Assembly: GCA_019117185.1 (NCBI GenBank)
Contig: DXAF01000057.1
Coordinates: 1 to 57,749 of the forward strand
Direction: 5' to 3'
DNA length: 57,749 nt
DNA from: Candidatus Limosilactobacillus intestinipullorum
Lineage (GTDB): Bacteria > Bacillota > Bacilli > Lactobacillales > Lactobacillaceae
Part shown: in pieces, positions 16,838-26,718 of the stretch
Layout: each line of letters begins with the position of its first letter
How positions within the stretch are numbered: the first letter of the stretch is position 1
Notes under the pieces: model-generated
What the model saw: the letters and a program-made list of their open reading frames with translations, nothing else
What the model was told of the DNA's origin: nothing
Databases searched by the model: none
Translations under genes and position numbers: made by a program

Positions 16838-18559
16838 TTATTCCACTGAGATTAGGTATGGGTAAACTGGCTGTCCACCGCTATAAATCTGAACATCCAG
16901 TTCGTCATCAATTTCTTCCACAGCGGCCTTAATGGCTTCTGCCGTCTTTTCGCTGCCGTCTTCACCATAAAGGATCGTGACAATTTCACTATCCTCATCA
17001 AGCATCTTCTTAACCATCTCAATGGCCGTTTCTTCAAGGTCTGGGTTGCTCTCAACGATCTTCCCATCGACAATGCCGAGGTAATCATCCTTTTTAATGT
17101 CGCGACCATCAATCGTCGTATCACGGACGGCATGGGTTACTTCTCCACTGGCAACGCTCGCCAGGTTGGACTCCATGTTCTGCTGGTTAGTCGCTAGGTC
17201 AGCTTCCGGATTGTATTCCAAAAGTGACGACATCGCTTGGGCAATCGTCTTAGTGTGGACGACCTTCGTTGGAATGTCAACCACTTCTGCCGCCTGTTCA
17301 GCGGTCATGAAAATGTTACCGTTGTCGGGAAGCACCAGGGCCTGCTTAGCTCCGCTGTTGTTAATTGCGTCCACAATATCTTGCGTGCTGGGGTTCATGG
17401 TCTGACCACCACTGATGATGTTGGTAACACCCAAACTCTTCAATAGCTTGATTACCCCGTCACCAGAGGCCACCGCAATCACTGCGGTTTCGGGTTGATC
17501 ATCTTGGTCCGCCAGCTTAGCCTTTTCAATTGGGGTTGGGGCTGCACTGGTATCAGCATCAGCGCCCCCATCGTTTTCCATGATTTCTTCTTGTTGCCAA
17601 ACCATGTTGTGGATTTCGATCGTTTGGAGGTCCCCAAACTCTTGGCCCCAGCTCAAGACCTTCCCCGGGTGCTCAGTGTGCACGTGGACCCGAACAACCT
17701 GGTCGTCATTTAAGACCAGCAGGCTATCACCCAGCTTGGCCAGGTAATTGTAGAAGGTGTCATAGTCAAACTTTTGCGTGACTTGCTTACCCTTCCCCAA
17801 TCGAACAAGCATCTGGGTACAGTAAGTGTACTTGATGTCAGCCGGGTCCAACTTTCCTTGGACACTTTGGTGGTCCATGGCATTAACCATCTCATCGACT
17901 TCGGCCTGGTCAGGCTGGTAGTCTTCACCCTTAGTAACTTCCTTACCGCTCAAGGACTCATCAAAGGCTTCTAAGACATCAACCAGCCCTTGACCACCGG
18001 AGTCAACAACCCCGACTTCTTTGAGGACCGGCAGCAATTCCGGCGTCTTTGCCAGAGCCGTCTTACTAGCCTCATAGATAGCGTGGACCACCTCTAGCAA
18101 GTCGTCGCTTTCTTTGATCTTGTTCAAGCCTTCCTGGGCTGACTCCCGGACAACCGTCAAGATCGTCCCTTCCGTCGGCTTCATGACGGCCTTATAAGCC
18201 ACCTTGGCCCCATTGGCGTAAGCGTCAACAAAGTCCTTGGTCGTTAAGACGTCCTTGCCGGCAGCCCCCTTGGCAAAGCCCCGGAAGATCTGTGAAAGGA
18301 TCACACCAGAATTACCGCGGGCCCCCATCAGCAGTCCCTTCGCCAGAGCCACACTCAAGTCACCGACCTTATCGCTCGATGCCTCGCGTTCATACTTGGC
18401 ACCGCTGGCCATTGATGACGCCATGTTAGTACCCGTATCACCGTCCGGAACGGGGAAAACATTCAAGGAATTAATGAAATCCGCCTGCTGGTTTAACTTA
18501 TCAGCGGCGGCCTGAACCATCTTACCAAATTCAAGGTTTGTAATTTCTGTTACAGCCAA
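16838..18559 (-). CDS. fakA: Fatty acid kinase subunit FakA (YloV/DAK family)
   Basis: FakA phosphorylates fatty acids presented by FakB to give acyl-phosphate for membrane lipid synthesis. The 573-residue protein has an N-terminal DhaL-type ATP domain with FPVPDGDTGTNM at 35-46 and GARGNSGVILSQIFRG, a linker of about 140 residues, and the C-terminal DAK1-like/EDD-type domain (VASGDGVIKLLKSLG, DNGNIFMTAEQA). It lies 25 bases after the small Asp23 gene, its constant partner. No FakB is in the window. Confidence 0.94.
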   Translation of the reverse strand: MAVTEITNLEFGKMVQAAADKLNQQADFINSLNVFPVPDGDTGTNMASSMASGAKYEREASSDKVGDLSVALAKGLLMGARGNSGVILSQIFRGFAKGAAGKDVLTTKDFVDAYANGAKVAYKAVMKPTEGTILTVVRESAQEGLNKIKESDDLLEVVHAIYEASKTALAKTPELLPVLKEVGVVDSGGQGLVDVLEAFDESLSGKEVTKGEDYQPDQAEVDEMVNAMDHQSVQGKLDPADIKYTYCTQMLVRLGKGKQVTQKFDYDTFYNYLAKLGDSLLVLNDDQVVRVHVHTEHPGKVLSWGQEFGDLQTIEIHNMVWQQEEIMENDGGADADTSAAPTPIEKAKLADQDDQPETAVIAVASGDGVIKLLKSLGVTNIISGGQTMNPSTQDIVDAINNSGAKQALVLPDNGNIFMTAEQAAEVVDIPTKVVHTKTIAQAMSSLLEYNPEADLATNQQNMESNLASVASGEVTHAVRDTTIDGRDIKKDDYLGIVDGKIVESNPDLEETAIEMVKKMLDEDSEIVTILYGEDGSEKTAEAIKAAVEEIDDELDVQIYSGGQPVYPYLISVE

Positions 18560-18584
18560 TTAAAATTTCCTCCCGTGCTCCAAA

Positions 18585-18947
18585 TTAATCTTCTGTTGAC
18601 CGGACGCCTTGTACGCAGACATTGACGGCATCGGCACTGATCCCTAGAATCGACTCCAGGTTATACTTAACCTTGGATTGAACACTCTTTGATACTTCTG
18701 AAATCTTCGTCCCGTAGCTGACGATGATGTTGACGTCCACCACGATACTGTTATCTTGCTGGCGGACGACCACGCCCCGGTTAAAGTTTTCCCGGCGGAG
18801 GATCTGGTTGACCCCATCGCGGACTGGGTTCCGGCTTGCCATTCCAACAACACCGTAATTATCAGTGGCGGCACCACCAACAACCGTTGAAATCACATCG
18901 TTGTCAATGTCGATTGTTCCAGCCTTTGTCTTAATTTTAACTGCCAT
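18585..18947 (-). CDS. Asp23/Gls24 family protein (YloU-like)
   Basis: The 120-residue protein of the DUF322 alkaline-shock family has an alternating hydrophobic core (SIVVDVNIIVSYGTKISEVSKSV) and VNVCVQGV near the end. Members in Firmicutes are membrane-associated cell-envelope proteins of unclear role, and this paralogue always sits before fakA. The second ATG is preferred because GGAGG stands 8 bases from it but only 2 from the first. Confidence 0.9.
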   Translation of the reverse strand: MAVKIKTKAGTIDIDNDVISTVVGGAATDNYGVVGMASRNPVRDGVNQILRRENFNRGVVVRQQDNSIVVDVNIIVSYGTKISEVSKSVQSKVKYNLESILGISADAVNVCVQGVRSTED

Positions 18948-19075
18948 CGTCATGGCCTCCTTGTTAGTATATCAAGCTTTTATTTCTTTTTTTAGCTAAC
19001 AATATCATAGCATAGCACACCAATAATAAAAAGTAACCCCTGTTCAAAGTAGTTAATGGGGTTGACTATTTGTAA

Positions 19076-19106
19076 TAAAAATAAGCCGTCCACCTAAATG
19101 GACGGC
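19076..19106. terminator. Terminator after rpmB
   Basis: A perfect 8-bp stem, GCCGTCCA with TGGACGGC, has a 6-base loop and A/T-rich flanks that give T tracts on both strands. It ends rpmB transcription on the minus strand. Confidence 0.75.
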
Positions 19107-19117
19107 ATCATTTTTAA

Positions 19118-19303
19118 TTAAACCCGAGTCACTTTACCGGACTTTAAGGTACGTGCTGAAACGTAAACCTTCTTTGGCTTACCGTTAACCAAAATGGTTA
19201 CCTTTTGCAAATTAGGCTTCCAGCTACGACGACTTGAGTTAAGGGCGTGAGAACGCTTGTTACCAAAGCGCGTCCGTTTACCGTTGATAAAATCTTTAGC
19301 CAT
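19118..19303 (-). CDS. rpmB: 50S ribosomal protein L28
   Basis: The 61-residue basic protein contains [19 protein letters not shown], the L28 signature, and the end [18 protein letters not shown]. No zinc-binding cysteines are present, so this is the Cys-less form common in lactobacilli. GAGGAGGG lies before the ATG. The gene is monocistronic between its own promoter and terminator. Confidence 0.96.
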   Translation of the reverse strand: MAKDFINGKRTRFGNKRSHALNSSRRSWKPNLQKVTILVNGKPKKVYVSARTLKSGKVTRV

Positions 19304-19369
19304 TGGTGATACCCTCCTCTTTAATTCAGTATTATTTCACGCAATTACTGCGATATAACTCACCTAATT

Positions 19370-19398
19370 AATTTACCATAGCGTTTCCGACAATGCAA
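19370..19398 (-). promoter_or_regulatory. Promoter of rpmB
   Basis: TTGCAT and TAAATT are separated by 17 bases, with a TGG before the -10. It lies about 70 bases upstream of rpmB. Confidence 0.6.
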
Positions 19399-19432
19399 TA
19401 GTTTTCTTTCAAGTATTTTTCCTTGACAGCTA

Positions 19433-20086
19433 TTACAAGGGCAGGTCACGGCACTGGATGACCGCCACCACTCCAGACTTAAAGGCAAAGTGGTTGACCG
19501 CCGCCGTAAACTCGTTACTGGTCCAGGAAAAGGGGATCGTGCTAGACCAGTCTTTTAATGGATACTTCTCATCAGCGAGGGTCAGGCCGGTCACCGGGGT
19601 CAGGTTACAAAAGGCCAGGTACTTCATCCCCGCTTCCTTAGTGACCGCATACGAACCCGGCCGGTAATAAGTCACCGTATTCCCCCGGTCTAAGAGGCGG
19701 ATCCGGTCGAGGTAGTCACTAAAGTCGCCCTGCAATGGTAAGAAGAGGTTAGCCAGCAGGTGGTCAAGTCGACCGCCCGTCGCACCGAAGAGGTCAATTT
19801 GGTGGGGCTGGTACTTATCAATTGCCAGCTTAAGCCCCAGTTGGGTATCCGTAAAATCCTTGGCTGGTGGAAAAACTTCGATGTCCGTTAACCGTTGCCG
19901 CAACTGGTACATTTCGGCACCGGTGGTGGAATCAAAGTCACCAATCGCGATGGCCGGCTTAATTCCCCATGCCAAAAGCAAGCTCGCCCCATGGTCAACG
20001 GCAATCCACGTTTCATCTTGCCGACGTTGGACCTCTTCGACGGGAATCAGCTCTTTTGGGCCCCCGACCAATAAGTTTACTCGCAT
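19433..20086 (-). CDS. thiN: Thiamine pyrophosphokinase
   Basis: ThiN transfers pyrophosphate from ATP to thiamine to make the coenzyme TPP. The 217-residue protein has AVDHGASLLLAWGIKP and the catalytic GDFDS at 49-53, ATGGRLDHLLANL near 125, and the C-terminal thiamine-binding barrel (FCNLTPVTGLTLADEKYPL, then DWSSTIPFSWTSNEF). It is the last gene of the rpoZ-to-thiN series and is separated from rpe by a terminator. No TPP riboswitch is visible before it. Confidence 0.94.
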   Translation of the reverse strand: MRVNLLVGGPKELIPVEEVQRRQDETWIAVDHGASLLLAWGIKPAIAIGDFDSTTGAEMYQLRQRLTDIEVFPPAKDFTDTQLGLKLAIDKYQPHQIDLFGATGGRLDHLLANLFLPLQGDFSDYLDRIRLLDRGNTVTYYRPGSYAVTKEAGMKYLAFCNLTPVTGLTLADEKYPLKDWSSTIPFSWTSNEFTAAVNHFAFKSGVVAVIQCRDLPL

Positions 20087-20105
20087 TGCCTTTCCTCCTT
20101 AAATT

Positions 20106-20137
20106 AAAAGAAGCTGGAAAATGCATTTCCCAGCTTC
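20106..20137 (-). terminator. Terminator after rpe
   Basis: GAAGCTGG(G)AAA pairs with TTTCC(C)AGCTTC in a stem of about 11 bp with a small loop, followed by TTTT. The same GAAGCTGGGAAA motif recurs at 41131 and 48691. Confidence 0.7.
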
Positions 20138-20149
20138 AATCGGATATAA

Positions 20150-20803
20150 CTACTTAGTAGCGTCCCGTAATTCTTCCACCCGTTCAGCAGGGTCATCAGC
20201 GTTAAAGACGTAGGAACCGGCAACGGCAACCGTTGCACCGGCCTTATAGCAGTCAACAACGGTCTTGTTGTTAACCCCACCATCGATTTCGATGTCAAAG
20301 TCGTAGCCCTTTTGCTTCTTGATTTCGTTTAGTTGGGCGATCTTTTCAACCGTCTCTGGAAGGAACTTTTGACCACCGAAGCCAGGGTTAACCGTCATTA
20401 CTAAGACTTGGTCAACCATGTGTAAGACTGGTTCGATCATTGCCACTGGCGTACCAGGGTTAATGACTACTTCGGCCTTAACGCCACCGTTCTTGATGAT
20501 TTGCAGGGCCCGGTGAATGTGTTGGGTCGCTTCAACTTGAACACCAATAATGTCCGCACCGGCATCGATGAACATCGGCAGGATGTGTTCAGGGCTTTCA
20601 ACCATCAGGTGAACATCCAGGGTCATGTTAGTGATGGGCCGGATAGCCTTCACAAAACCGGGGCCGTAGGAGATGCTTGGTACAAAGGTACCGTCCATCA
20701 CGTCAATGTGAAGGTATTCGGCACCCGCCTTATCAACCTTTTCAATGTCCTTTTGTAAGTTTACGTAATCAGCACTCAAAATTGAAGGTGCAACCTTAAT
20801 CAT
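20150..20803 (-). CDS. rpe: Ribulose-phosphate 3-epimerase
   Basis: Rpe interconverts ribulose-5-phosphate and xylulose-5-phosphate. In heterofermentative lactobacilli this feeds the phosphoketolase pathway, so it is central to glycolysis there. The 217-residue TIM barrel shows KVAPSILSADY, HIDVMDGTFVPSIS with metal ligands, MTVNPGFGGQ and EIDGGVNNKT. The ATG is set by GAGGG 8 bases before it. It is 11 bases from rsgA, the conserved neighbour. Confidence 0.97.
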   Translation of the reverse strand: MIKVAPSILSADYVNLQKDIEKVDKAGAEYLHIDVMDGTFVPSISYGPGFVKAIRPITNMTLDVHLMVESPEHILPMFIDAGADIIGVQVEATQHIHRALQIIKNGGVKAEVVINPGTPVAMIEPVLHMVDQVLVMTVNPGFGGQKFLPETVEKIAQLNEIKKQKGYDFDIEIDGGVNNKTVVDCYKAGATVAVAGSYVFNADDPAERVEELRDATK

Positions 20804-20814
20804 TCTAAATTCCC

Positions 20815-21705
20815 TCATTTCTTATAGTTTGGCTTCTGGTTGGCGATTAGGTCGTGGAACTGAACATAATCGTCATACCGACTCTTCATGATTATACCAT
20901 GTTCCAAGGCATTCTTCACCGCACACTGGGGCTCTTTTAGGTGCAAGCACCCGCGGAACTTGCACCCGCTAGCCAGGCGCCGCATCTCTGGAAAGAGCTG
21001 GGGCAGTTCTTCAACGGTCATCGTAAAGGTCTCGTAAGAAGAAAAGCCGGGGGTATCCGCAATCAAAGCGCCATCAATGTCCAGCAAGCTAACCTTCCGG
21101 GTTGTGTGCCGGCCCCGCTTTAGCGCCTGGGAAATTTCACCCGTCGCTAAGTTTAAGTCTGGGGCCAGGTGGTTCAGTAGGGTCGATTTACCAGCCCCTG
21201 TTTGGCCCATCATCGTGACTACCTGACCACGCAACGAATCCTTTAACGCCGCCAGTTGGTCGGCAGCAAAGGGGTCGCGGTTAAAGAAGACCTGGTAACC
21301 AACCTGCCGGTAACCATCGGCAATCGTTTGTAGGTCAGCCAGCGCGGTCATTGACAAGAGGTCGACCTTAGAAAAGAAGATTACCGGGGTAATTCCCTGT
21401 TCTTCCAGGCCCACCAGCTGGCGGTCCAATAAGTTAGCGGAGAAAGCCGGTTGGGTCGCCGCGGTCACCACCACCGCGACGTCGACATTGGCAATTGGTG
21501 GCCGGACCAACCGATTACGGCGGTCTAATACCTTAAGTAGGTAGCCGTCACTCGTCGTCGTGGCCGAAAACTCGACCCGGTCACCGACCACTGGCTTAAT
21601 TTTCTTGGCACGAAAATTCCCCCGGCCCCGGGTTCGGTAAATCTTGCCATCAGCTAACACATCGTAAAAGCCACTCAATGATTGTTGAATAATTCCGGTT
21701 TTCAC
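20815..21705 (-). CDS. rsgA: Ribosome biogenesis GTPase RsgA
   Basis: RsgA is a circularly permuted GTPase that checks late 30S assembly. The 296-residue protein has an OB fold with RTRGRGNFR, then G4 FFSKVDLL, G1 [12 protein letters not shown] and G3 DTPGFSSY in that permuted order, and a zinc site ([21 protein letters not shown]-type Cys/His cluster near 245-265). It lies between rpe and prkC, as in most Firmicutes. Confidence 0.97.
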   Translation of the reverse strand: MKTGIIQQSLSGFYDVLADGKIYRTRGRGNFRAKKIKPVVGDRVEFSATTTSDGYLLKVLDRRNRLVRPPIANVDVAVVVTAATQPAFSANLLDRQLVGLEEQGITPVIFFSKVDLLSMTALADLQTIADGYRQVGYQVFFNRDPFAADQLAALKDSLRGQVVTMMGQTGAGKSTLLNHLAPDLNLATGEISQALKRGRHTTRKVSLLDIDGALIADTPGFSSYETFTMTVEELPQLFPEMRRLASGCKFRGCLHLKEPQCAVKNALEHGIIMKSRYDDYVQFHDLIANQKPNYKK

Positions 21706-21720
21706 TGCACACCTCCAAGT

Positions 21721-23652
21721 CTAGGCAGTAATGTTAGTCGCACTCGCGATCGTCCGGCCGTTGCGAACCACCCGGTAGGCGCCCATTTGACCAGGCTTAA
21801 GCGTAAACGGCACGTTGACCGTCGTTTCCTGGTTAATCGTAATATCTTGGTACTCCATCGTCAGGTTGTGGTTAGCGTCCCGGATGTAAATCTGCACCCG
21901 GTTCTCCCGCTGGCCACCATTGCCATCAAAGGGAACGTTAATCTGGATGTTTGTCGTCTTGGTCTGTTTGCCCGAATTAGCCAGGGTAACTGTTAAGGTA
22001 TCGCCATGGTTCAAGGTCTCACCGGCCTTCGGTGTCTGGCTAATTACGTGGTTGGTTGCGACCGTCTTAGACTTCTTTTCCTGGGTAGTTAACTGAAGCT
22101 TGTGTTCGTTAGCGAACTTTTGGACCACGCTAACGTCTTGGTTGCGGAAGTCAGGAATCTTGATCTCCTCTTTACCCGCACTAACTTCAAAATCGATCGT
22201 GTCACCACTAGTGGCAACGGTCGTCCCCTTACTATGGTTTTGCTTAATAATGGTCCCCTCATCCACCTTATCGGAGTGGACGCGGTGTTCGTGGACCACA
22301 AAGCCCTTGTCCCGCAATGCAGAAGCAACAGAATCATAGTCATCACCAACGTAATCAGCCATTGACATGCTCTTAACCCCAGTGCTGACTTTTAAGTCAA
22401 CGGTCCCGTTGATCCGCTTCTTAGAACTGGTATCTGGGTCGCTGGAAATCACCCGGTTTTTAGCAACCTGTTCATTGTTAACCCGGGTAATATTTCCTAC
22501 CCGTAAACCTTGACGGCTTAAAACTTGTTCGGCCTGAATCGGCGTCTTACCAGCAACATCTGGTACGATCACCTGGCGGAACATAAACCACCAAGTGGTG
22601 ATGGCTACGCCAATGACCAGCACCACCGCAATCCCAGCAAGCCAGTACGGCAGAAAACGGTGCTTAGCCGGGGTCGCCTTGGCGGTCGTCGAATCATCAG
22701 TATCATCGGCAGCGGCCACCTTTTGGTCGTCAACCGTACGGACCTGCTTGGCAATTTCCGCCACGGATAAGACCTTCGTCTTGCCATCGTCACACTGGGC
22801 GTGCCACTTTTCTTCGCCCGCCCGCTGCGGGTCAAGGCTCGTGGACAGGTCATCTGCCATCTCACGAACACTTGCGTACCGGTCATGGGGGCTCTTAGCA
22901 GTCGCCTTTAAGACTACGTTCTCCAGTGCTTGGGGAATCTGCCCATTGACGGTCCGAACGGAAGGGATATCCTCCCGGAAGTGCTTAAGGGCAATTGAAA
23001 CGGCCGTCTCGCCTTCAAATGGCACCGTCCCGGTCAATAGTTCATAAAGAATAATTCCTAACGAATAAATATCGGATTGCTTAGTGGCCACACTGCCCCG
23101 CGCCTGTTCTGGCGAAAGGTAGTGGACAGACCCCATCAAGGTGTTGGTTTGGGTCAGTGTACTTTGCGAAGTCGCCACCGCAATTCCAAAATCAGTAATT
23201 TTTATGTTTTTATTAGCATCAATTAAAATGTTCTGCGGTTTTAAGTCACGGTGAATAATGCCGTGCGCGTGGGCCGTCTCCACTGCCGACAGGACCTGCC
23301 CCATAATATCAACCACTTGGGGAAGCGGAATCGGGTAGTGTTCCTTAATGAAGGCCTTTAAATCGGTCCCCTGAACGTACTGCATTACCATGTACTGGAG
23401 GCCGTTATCTTCGCCCACATCGTATACACCAACAATGTGGGGGTCATTCAACTGGGTCGCCGCTAACGCTTCACGATGAAAGCGGCGCTTAGTGTCGGGG
23501 TCATCCCGCAAATCTAAGCGCAGCAACTTGACTGAGACATCGCGATCTAAAACCAAATCATGAGCTAAGTAAACATTTGCCATTCCGCCCTCACCAAGGG
23601 AACGGATAATCCTGTATCGATTACCAATTGTATCTCCAGGATTCATACTCAA
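21721..23652 (-). CDS. prkC: Ser/Thr protein kinase with PASTA domains
   Basis: This is a transmembrane Hanks-type kinase that senses muropeptides/lipid II and phosphorylates cell-division and wall proteins. In the 643 residues, the kinase domain (1-275) shows LGEGGMANVYLA, HRDLKPQNIL and DFGIA. A membrane helix at about 335-358 (LPYWLAGIAVVLVIGVAI) leads to three extracellular PASTA repeats (about 365-570) and a short beta-rich end. The start overlaps the phosphatase stop by 4 bases, so kinase and phosphatase are coupled. Confidence 0.97.
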   Translation of the reverse strand: MSMNPGDTIGNRYRIIRSLGEGGMANVYLAHDLVLDRDVSVKLLRLDLRDDPDTKRRFHREALAATQLNDPHIVGVYDVGEDNGLQYMVMQYVQGTDLKAFIKEHYPIPLPQVVDIMGQVLSAVETAHAHGIIHRDLKPQNILIDANKNIKITDFGIAVATSQSTLTQTNTLMGSVHYLSPEQARGSVATKQSDIYSLGIILYELLTGTVPFEGETAVSIALKHFREDIPSVRTVNGQIPQALENVVLKATAKSPHDRYASVREMADDLSTSLDPQRAGEEKWHAQCDDGKTKVLSVAEIAKQVRTVDDQKVAAADDTDDSTTAKATPAKHRFLPYWLAGIAVVLVIGVAITTWWFMFRQVIVPDVAGKTPIQAEQVLSRQGLRVGNITRVNNEQVAKNRVISSDPDTSSKKRINGTVDLKVSTGVKSMSMADYVGDDYDSVASALRDKGFVVHEHRVHSDKVDEGTIIKQNHSKGTTVATSGDTIDFEVSAGKEEIKIPDFRNQDVSVVQKFANEHKLQLTTQEKKSKTVATNHVISQTPKAGETLNHGDTLTVTLANSGKQTKTTNIQINVPFDGNGGQRENRVQIYIRDANHNLTMEYQDITINQETTVNVPFTLKPGQMGAYRVVRNGRTIASATNITA

Positions 23653-24392
23653 CCCTCCTGGCTCTTATCATTTAGTCCAATTAAAACGGTAATATTATCA
23701 GGACCCCCGGCTTCGTTTGCCATCGTTACCAACCGCTGACACTTAGTGCTAATTGCTTCGTCCGCTTCCAGGACTTTTTTAAGCACTTGCTTATCAACCG
23801 TCTTGAATAGGCCGTCAGAACACATCAGCAACTGGTCAGCACTGTTGAATTTAAAACGATTTACTTCAATTCGCGCATCTGGTGAAATGCCAATTGCCCG
23901 GGTAATAATATTGCTTTGGGGAAGTTTTAGCGCTTCCTCCTCGGTAATATCACCGTTTTTCACGAGTTCATTTACCAAGGAATGGTCGATGGTGACCTGG
24001 GTCATCACCCCATCATGAAAGAGGTAGCCCCGACTGTCACCGATGTTGGCGACCACGAGGGTCTTGTCAAACGCAATCGCGGCCACCATGGTCGTGCCCA
24101 TCCCTTGATAAGCAACTTTTTCTTTTGATTTTTTTAGAATTTCATCATTAATTAGTTGAACTTCACGGGCAAACCACCGGATCGCCTCCAGTGGATTCTC
24201 CGGTCCGTCCTCAATAAAGCGATGACCGAGTCGTTTAACCGTCATCTCAGCTGCAACGTCCCCACTCCGGTTACCACCTATTCCGTCGGCAATCACCACT
24301 AGTTGATTCCCGCGTTTATCGGTGAACCCGGCCACCCGGTCCTGGTTTTGCGACCGTTGGTGACCAACATCTGTTTGATAAGCAACTTTCAT
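23649..24392 (-). CDS. stp: PP2C-type Ser/Thr phosphatase
   Basis: Stp (PrpC) reverses PrkC phosphorylation. The 247-residue protein has the PP2C metal motifs: VGHQRSQNQD at the start, VIADGIGGNRSGDVA near 33-47, ANIGDSRGYLF, LLMCSDGLFKTV and GGPDNITVL. It overlaps prkC by 4 bases and follows rsmB by 18 bases. Confidence 0.96.
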   Translation of the reverse strand: MKVAYQTDVGHQRSQNQDRVAGFTDKRGNQLVVIADGIGGNRSGDVAAEMTVKRLGHRFIEDGPENPLEAIRWFAREVQLINDEILKKSKEKVAYQGMGTTMVAAIAFDKTLVVANIGDSRGYLFHDGVMTQVTIDHSLVNELVKNGDITEEEALKLPQSNIITRAIGISPDARIEVNRFKFNSADQLLMCSDGLFKTVDKQVLKKVLEADEAISTKCQRLVTMANEAGGPDNITVLIGLNDKSQEG

Positions 24393-24410
24393 CTTAGTGC
24401 TAATTCCCTT

Positions 24411-25754
24411 CTACAGATTACGTTGGAGACTACTGATAAAGAAGCCATCAGAGCCATAGTCAGATGGCAAAATAGTCAACGTTTTTGAACTGCGATCATC
24501 TTTTAACTTCCGTGCTGTTGTTGTCTTTAACAAGCTAAAGTCAGGGTGGTCAGTCAAAAAGTCTTGAACGGTCTGATCATTCTCCTGCTTTAAAATTGTG
24601 CACGTACTATATGTGATTATACCGCCTTTTTTCACTTTTGGGGCAACTGCAGCTAAAATACTTTTTTGAATTTGGTGTAAATTAGTGCTATCCGCCAGCT
24701 TCTTCGTATAGCGGATCTCCGGTTTCCGCCGTAAAAGTCCCATTCCGCTGCAAGGCGCGTCAACTAAAATTTTATCAAAAGTCTCGTCAGCAAACTCCTC
24801 AGTCACCCGGCGGGCATCCAATGCATGGCTAAAGACCCGGTCAGCAACATGGAGGCGGGCGGCATTGCGGTTAATCAACCGGGTCTTGTGCTGGTGAATA
24901 TCGAGGGCGTCAACCTGGCCACCCTGGTTTGGATCTAGGCGGGCCGCAATTTGGGTGGTCTTACCGCCGGGCGCGGCACAAGCATCTAAGACCCGGTCGC
25001 CCGGCTGGACATCCATACTATCAACCGCCAGCATCGCACTTTCATCTTGGATCGTCACTAGTCCCTGGTCAAACAGGGGGGAGCCAATCACGCTACCCTT
25101 AGTAATCACGAGGGCATCCGGGACCACCTGGCTTTCTTGGAATTCAACTCCACTAGCAGCCAGCTGGTCTTCAACCGTCGCCAGGTCCGTAACGGCCGTA
25201 TTCACGCGAACCACCAGCCGGGCGGGCTCGTTAACCGCCGCCAACACCCGCTGGGCCTGCTCATCCCCATACTGGGTCAGGAGCTGTTCAACGATCCATT
25301 CAGGAACACTGTACTTAACCGCCAGGCGCCGGTGGTGGTCCTTGATCTGGTCAACATCCGCAAGCCCCTTCCGTAAGATTGCGTGCAGCACCCCGGTCAC
25401 GAACTTACGAATTCCCTGGCCACCACGGTGCTTGGCAATTTCAATTGACTCGTTCGTCACGGCCCAATCCGGCACCCGTTCGAGGTAATGGTACTGGTAA
25501 ATCGACATCAGCAGTAGGGTTGCCACCCAGGAATCCAGTTGCCGGTCCTTGACGAAGGGATCTAGCCAGTACTCCAGGGTTAACTGGTGCTGTAAGACAC
25601 CATAAACCAACCGGGTTGTCAGGCGCCGGTCACTATCGTTGAGGTGGTGTTTAACAAGCAATTGGTTAAGTTGCAGGTTGGAGTAAGCCCCGTTTTGGCG
25701 CACCCGGTCAAGGGCCACTAGCGCAACTTCACGGGCAGACATCTGTTTAGTCAT
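24411..25754 (-). CDS. rsmB: 16S rRNA (cytosine-967-C5)-methyltransferase
   Basis: RsmB (Sun) methylates C967 of 16S rRNA. The 447-residue protein has a NusB-like N-terminal domain (1-140), then the SAM-binding motif LDACAAPGGKTTQIAA near 255 and the two catalytic-site cysteines in DAPCSGMGLL and STCT. It overlaps fmt by 8 bases. Confidence 0.96.
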   Translation of the reverse strand: MTKQMSAREVALVALDRVRQNGAYSNLQLNQLLVKHHLNDSDRRLTTRLVYGVLQHQLTLEYWLDPFVKDRQLDSWVATLLLMSIYQYHYLERVPDWAVTNESIEIAKHRGGQGIRKFVTGVLHAILRKGLADVDQIKDHHRRLAVKYSVPEWIVEQLLTQYGDEQAQRVLAAVNEPARLVVRVNTAVTDLATVEDQLAASGVEFQESQVVPDALVITKGSVIGSPLFDQGLVTIQDESAMLAVDSMDVQPGDRVLDACAAPGGKTTQIAARLDPNQGGQVDALDIHQHKTRLINRNAARLHVADRVFSHALDARRVTEEFADETFDKILVDAPCSGMGLLRRKPEIRYTKKLADSTNLHQIQKSILAAVAPKVKKGGIITYSTCTILKQENDQTVQDFLTDHPDFSLLKTTTARKLKDDRSSKTLTILPSDYGSDGFFISSLQRNL

Positions 25755-26700
25755 CAGTTACTGCTTGGCTCCCTTCTTTTAAGTCCTGGTGGCCGTTCAG
25801 GTAGGCAGTAATGTCCATCGCCTGCTTACCGGCGGGCTTGAGGCGGTTAACCTGGTAGGTCGTCCCCTGACCGCCGGCTAAGACCAACTGGTGCTTAATC
25901 GCCCGAACTACCTTGCCGGGGGCCAGGTTCGTCTGTTCATCGAGAGGGGTGACGTCATAGATCTTTGTCCGTAAACCATCAATCACCATGTTACCTAATG
26001 GTGCTGGCCGCAAGCCCCGGACCTTGTTGTCAATCGCTTGGGCTGTCATCCGGTAGTCAATCCGTTCCTGGTCCGTGCTGATGTTAGGAGAAAAGATCAC
26101 CTGGGATTCGTCTTGGGGGGTCGCCGTGGCCGTGCCAGTAATCAAGTCGGGCAGGGTTTCCAACAATAGGTCCCGGCCCAGGAGGCTGAGCTTTTTAAAC
26201 ATCGTTCCGTTATCGTCATCCGCTTCAATCGGGATGGCCCGTTGTGCAATCACGTCACCAGCATCCATTTTCTTAACCATGTACATGATCGAAATTCCCG
26301 TTTCTGGATCCCCATTGATGATGGAATACTGGACTGGTGCCCCACCACGGTACTTAGGGAGCAGGGAGCCGTGGACGTTAATGGCCGCAATCTTGGCTGC
26401 TGCTAATAGCTTGCTGGGTAAGAATTGACCATAGGCCGCGGTAATTAATAGGTCCGGATGCAGGTCAATAATCTCCTGCATTTCCGGGCTCTTACTCAGC
26501 TTGGCGGGCTGTAAGACCTTAATATCATTTTCCACGGCCAGCCGCTTAACGGGGGACGCCGTCAAGACGTGTTTCCGCCCAACCCGGTGGTCTGGTTGGG
26601 TCAGCACTGCCTGAACATCATATTCGGGATGGTCGATCAGGCTTTGTAAAATCGGTACCGCAAACTGGGGGGTACCCATAAATACGATTGAAGTTGTCAT
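25747..26700 (-). CDS. fmt: Methionyl-tRNA formyltransferase
   Basis: Fmt formylates initiator Met-tRNA using 10-formyl-THF, supplied through folD and the 5-FCL encoded elsewhere in this window. The 317-residue protein starts IVFMGTPQFAVPIL and has NVHGSLLPKYRGGAPVQ with the catalytic Asn/His, and GISIMYMVKKMDAGD. The def gene that often lies beside fmt is not here; priA follows directly upstream. Confidence 0.97.
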   Translation of the reverse strand: MTTSIVFMGTPQFAVPILQSLIDHPEYDVQAVLTQPDHRVGRKHVLTASPVKRLAVENDIKVLQPAKLSKSPEMQEIIDLHPDLLITAAYGQFLPSKLLAAAKIAAINVHGSLLPKYRGGAPVQYSIINGDPETGISIMYMVKKMDAGDVIAQRAIPIEADDDNGTMFKKLSLLGRDLLLETLPDLITGTATATPQDESQVIFSPNISTDQERIDYRMTAQAIDNKVRGLRPAPLGNMVIDGLRTKIYDVTPLDEQTNLAPGKVVRAIKHQLVLAGGQGTTYQVNRLKPAGKQAMDITAYLNGHQDLKEGSQAVTDD

Positions 26701-26718
26701 TTATCTCATCCTTTCACG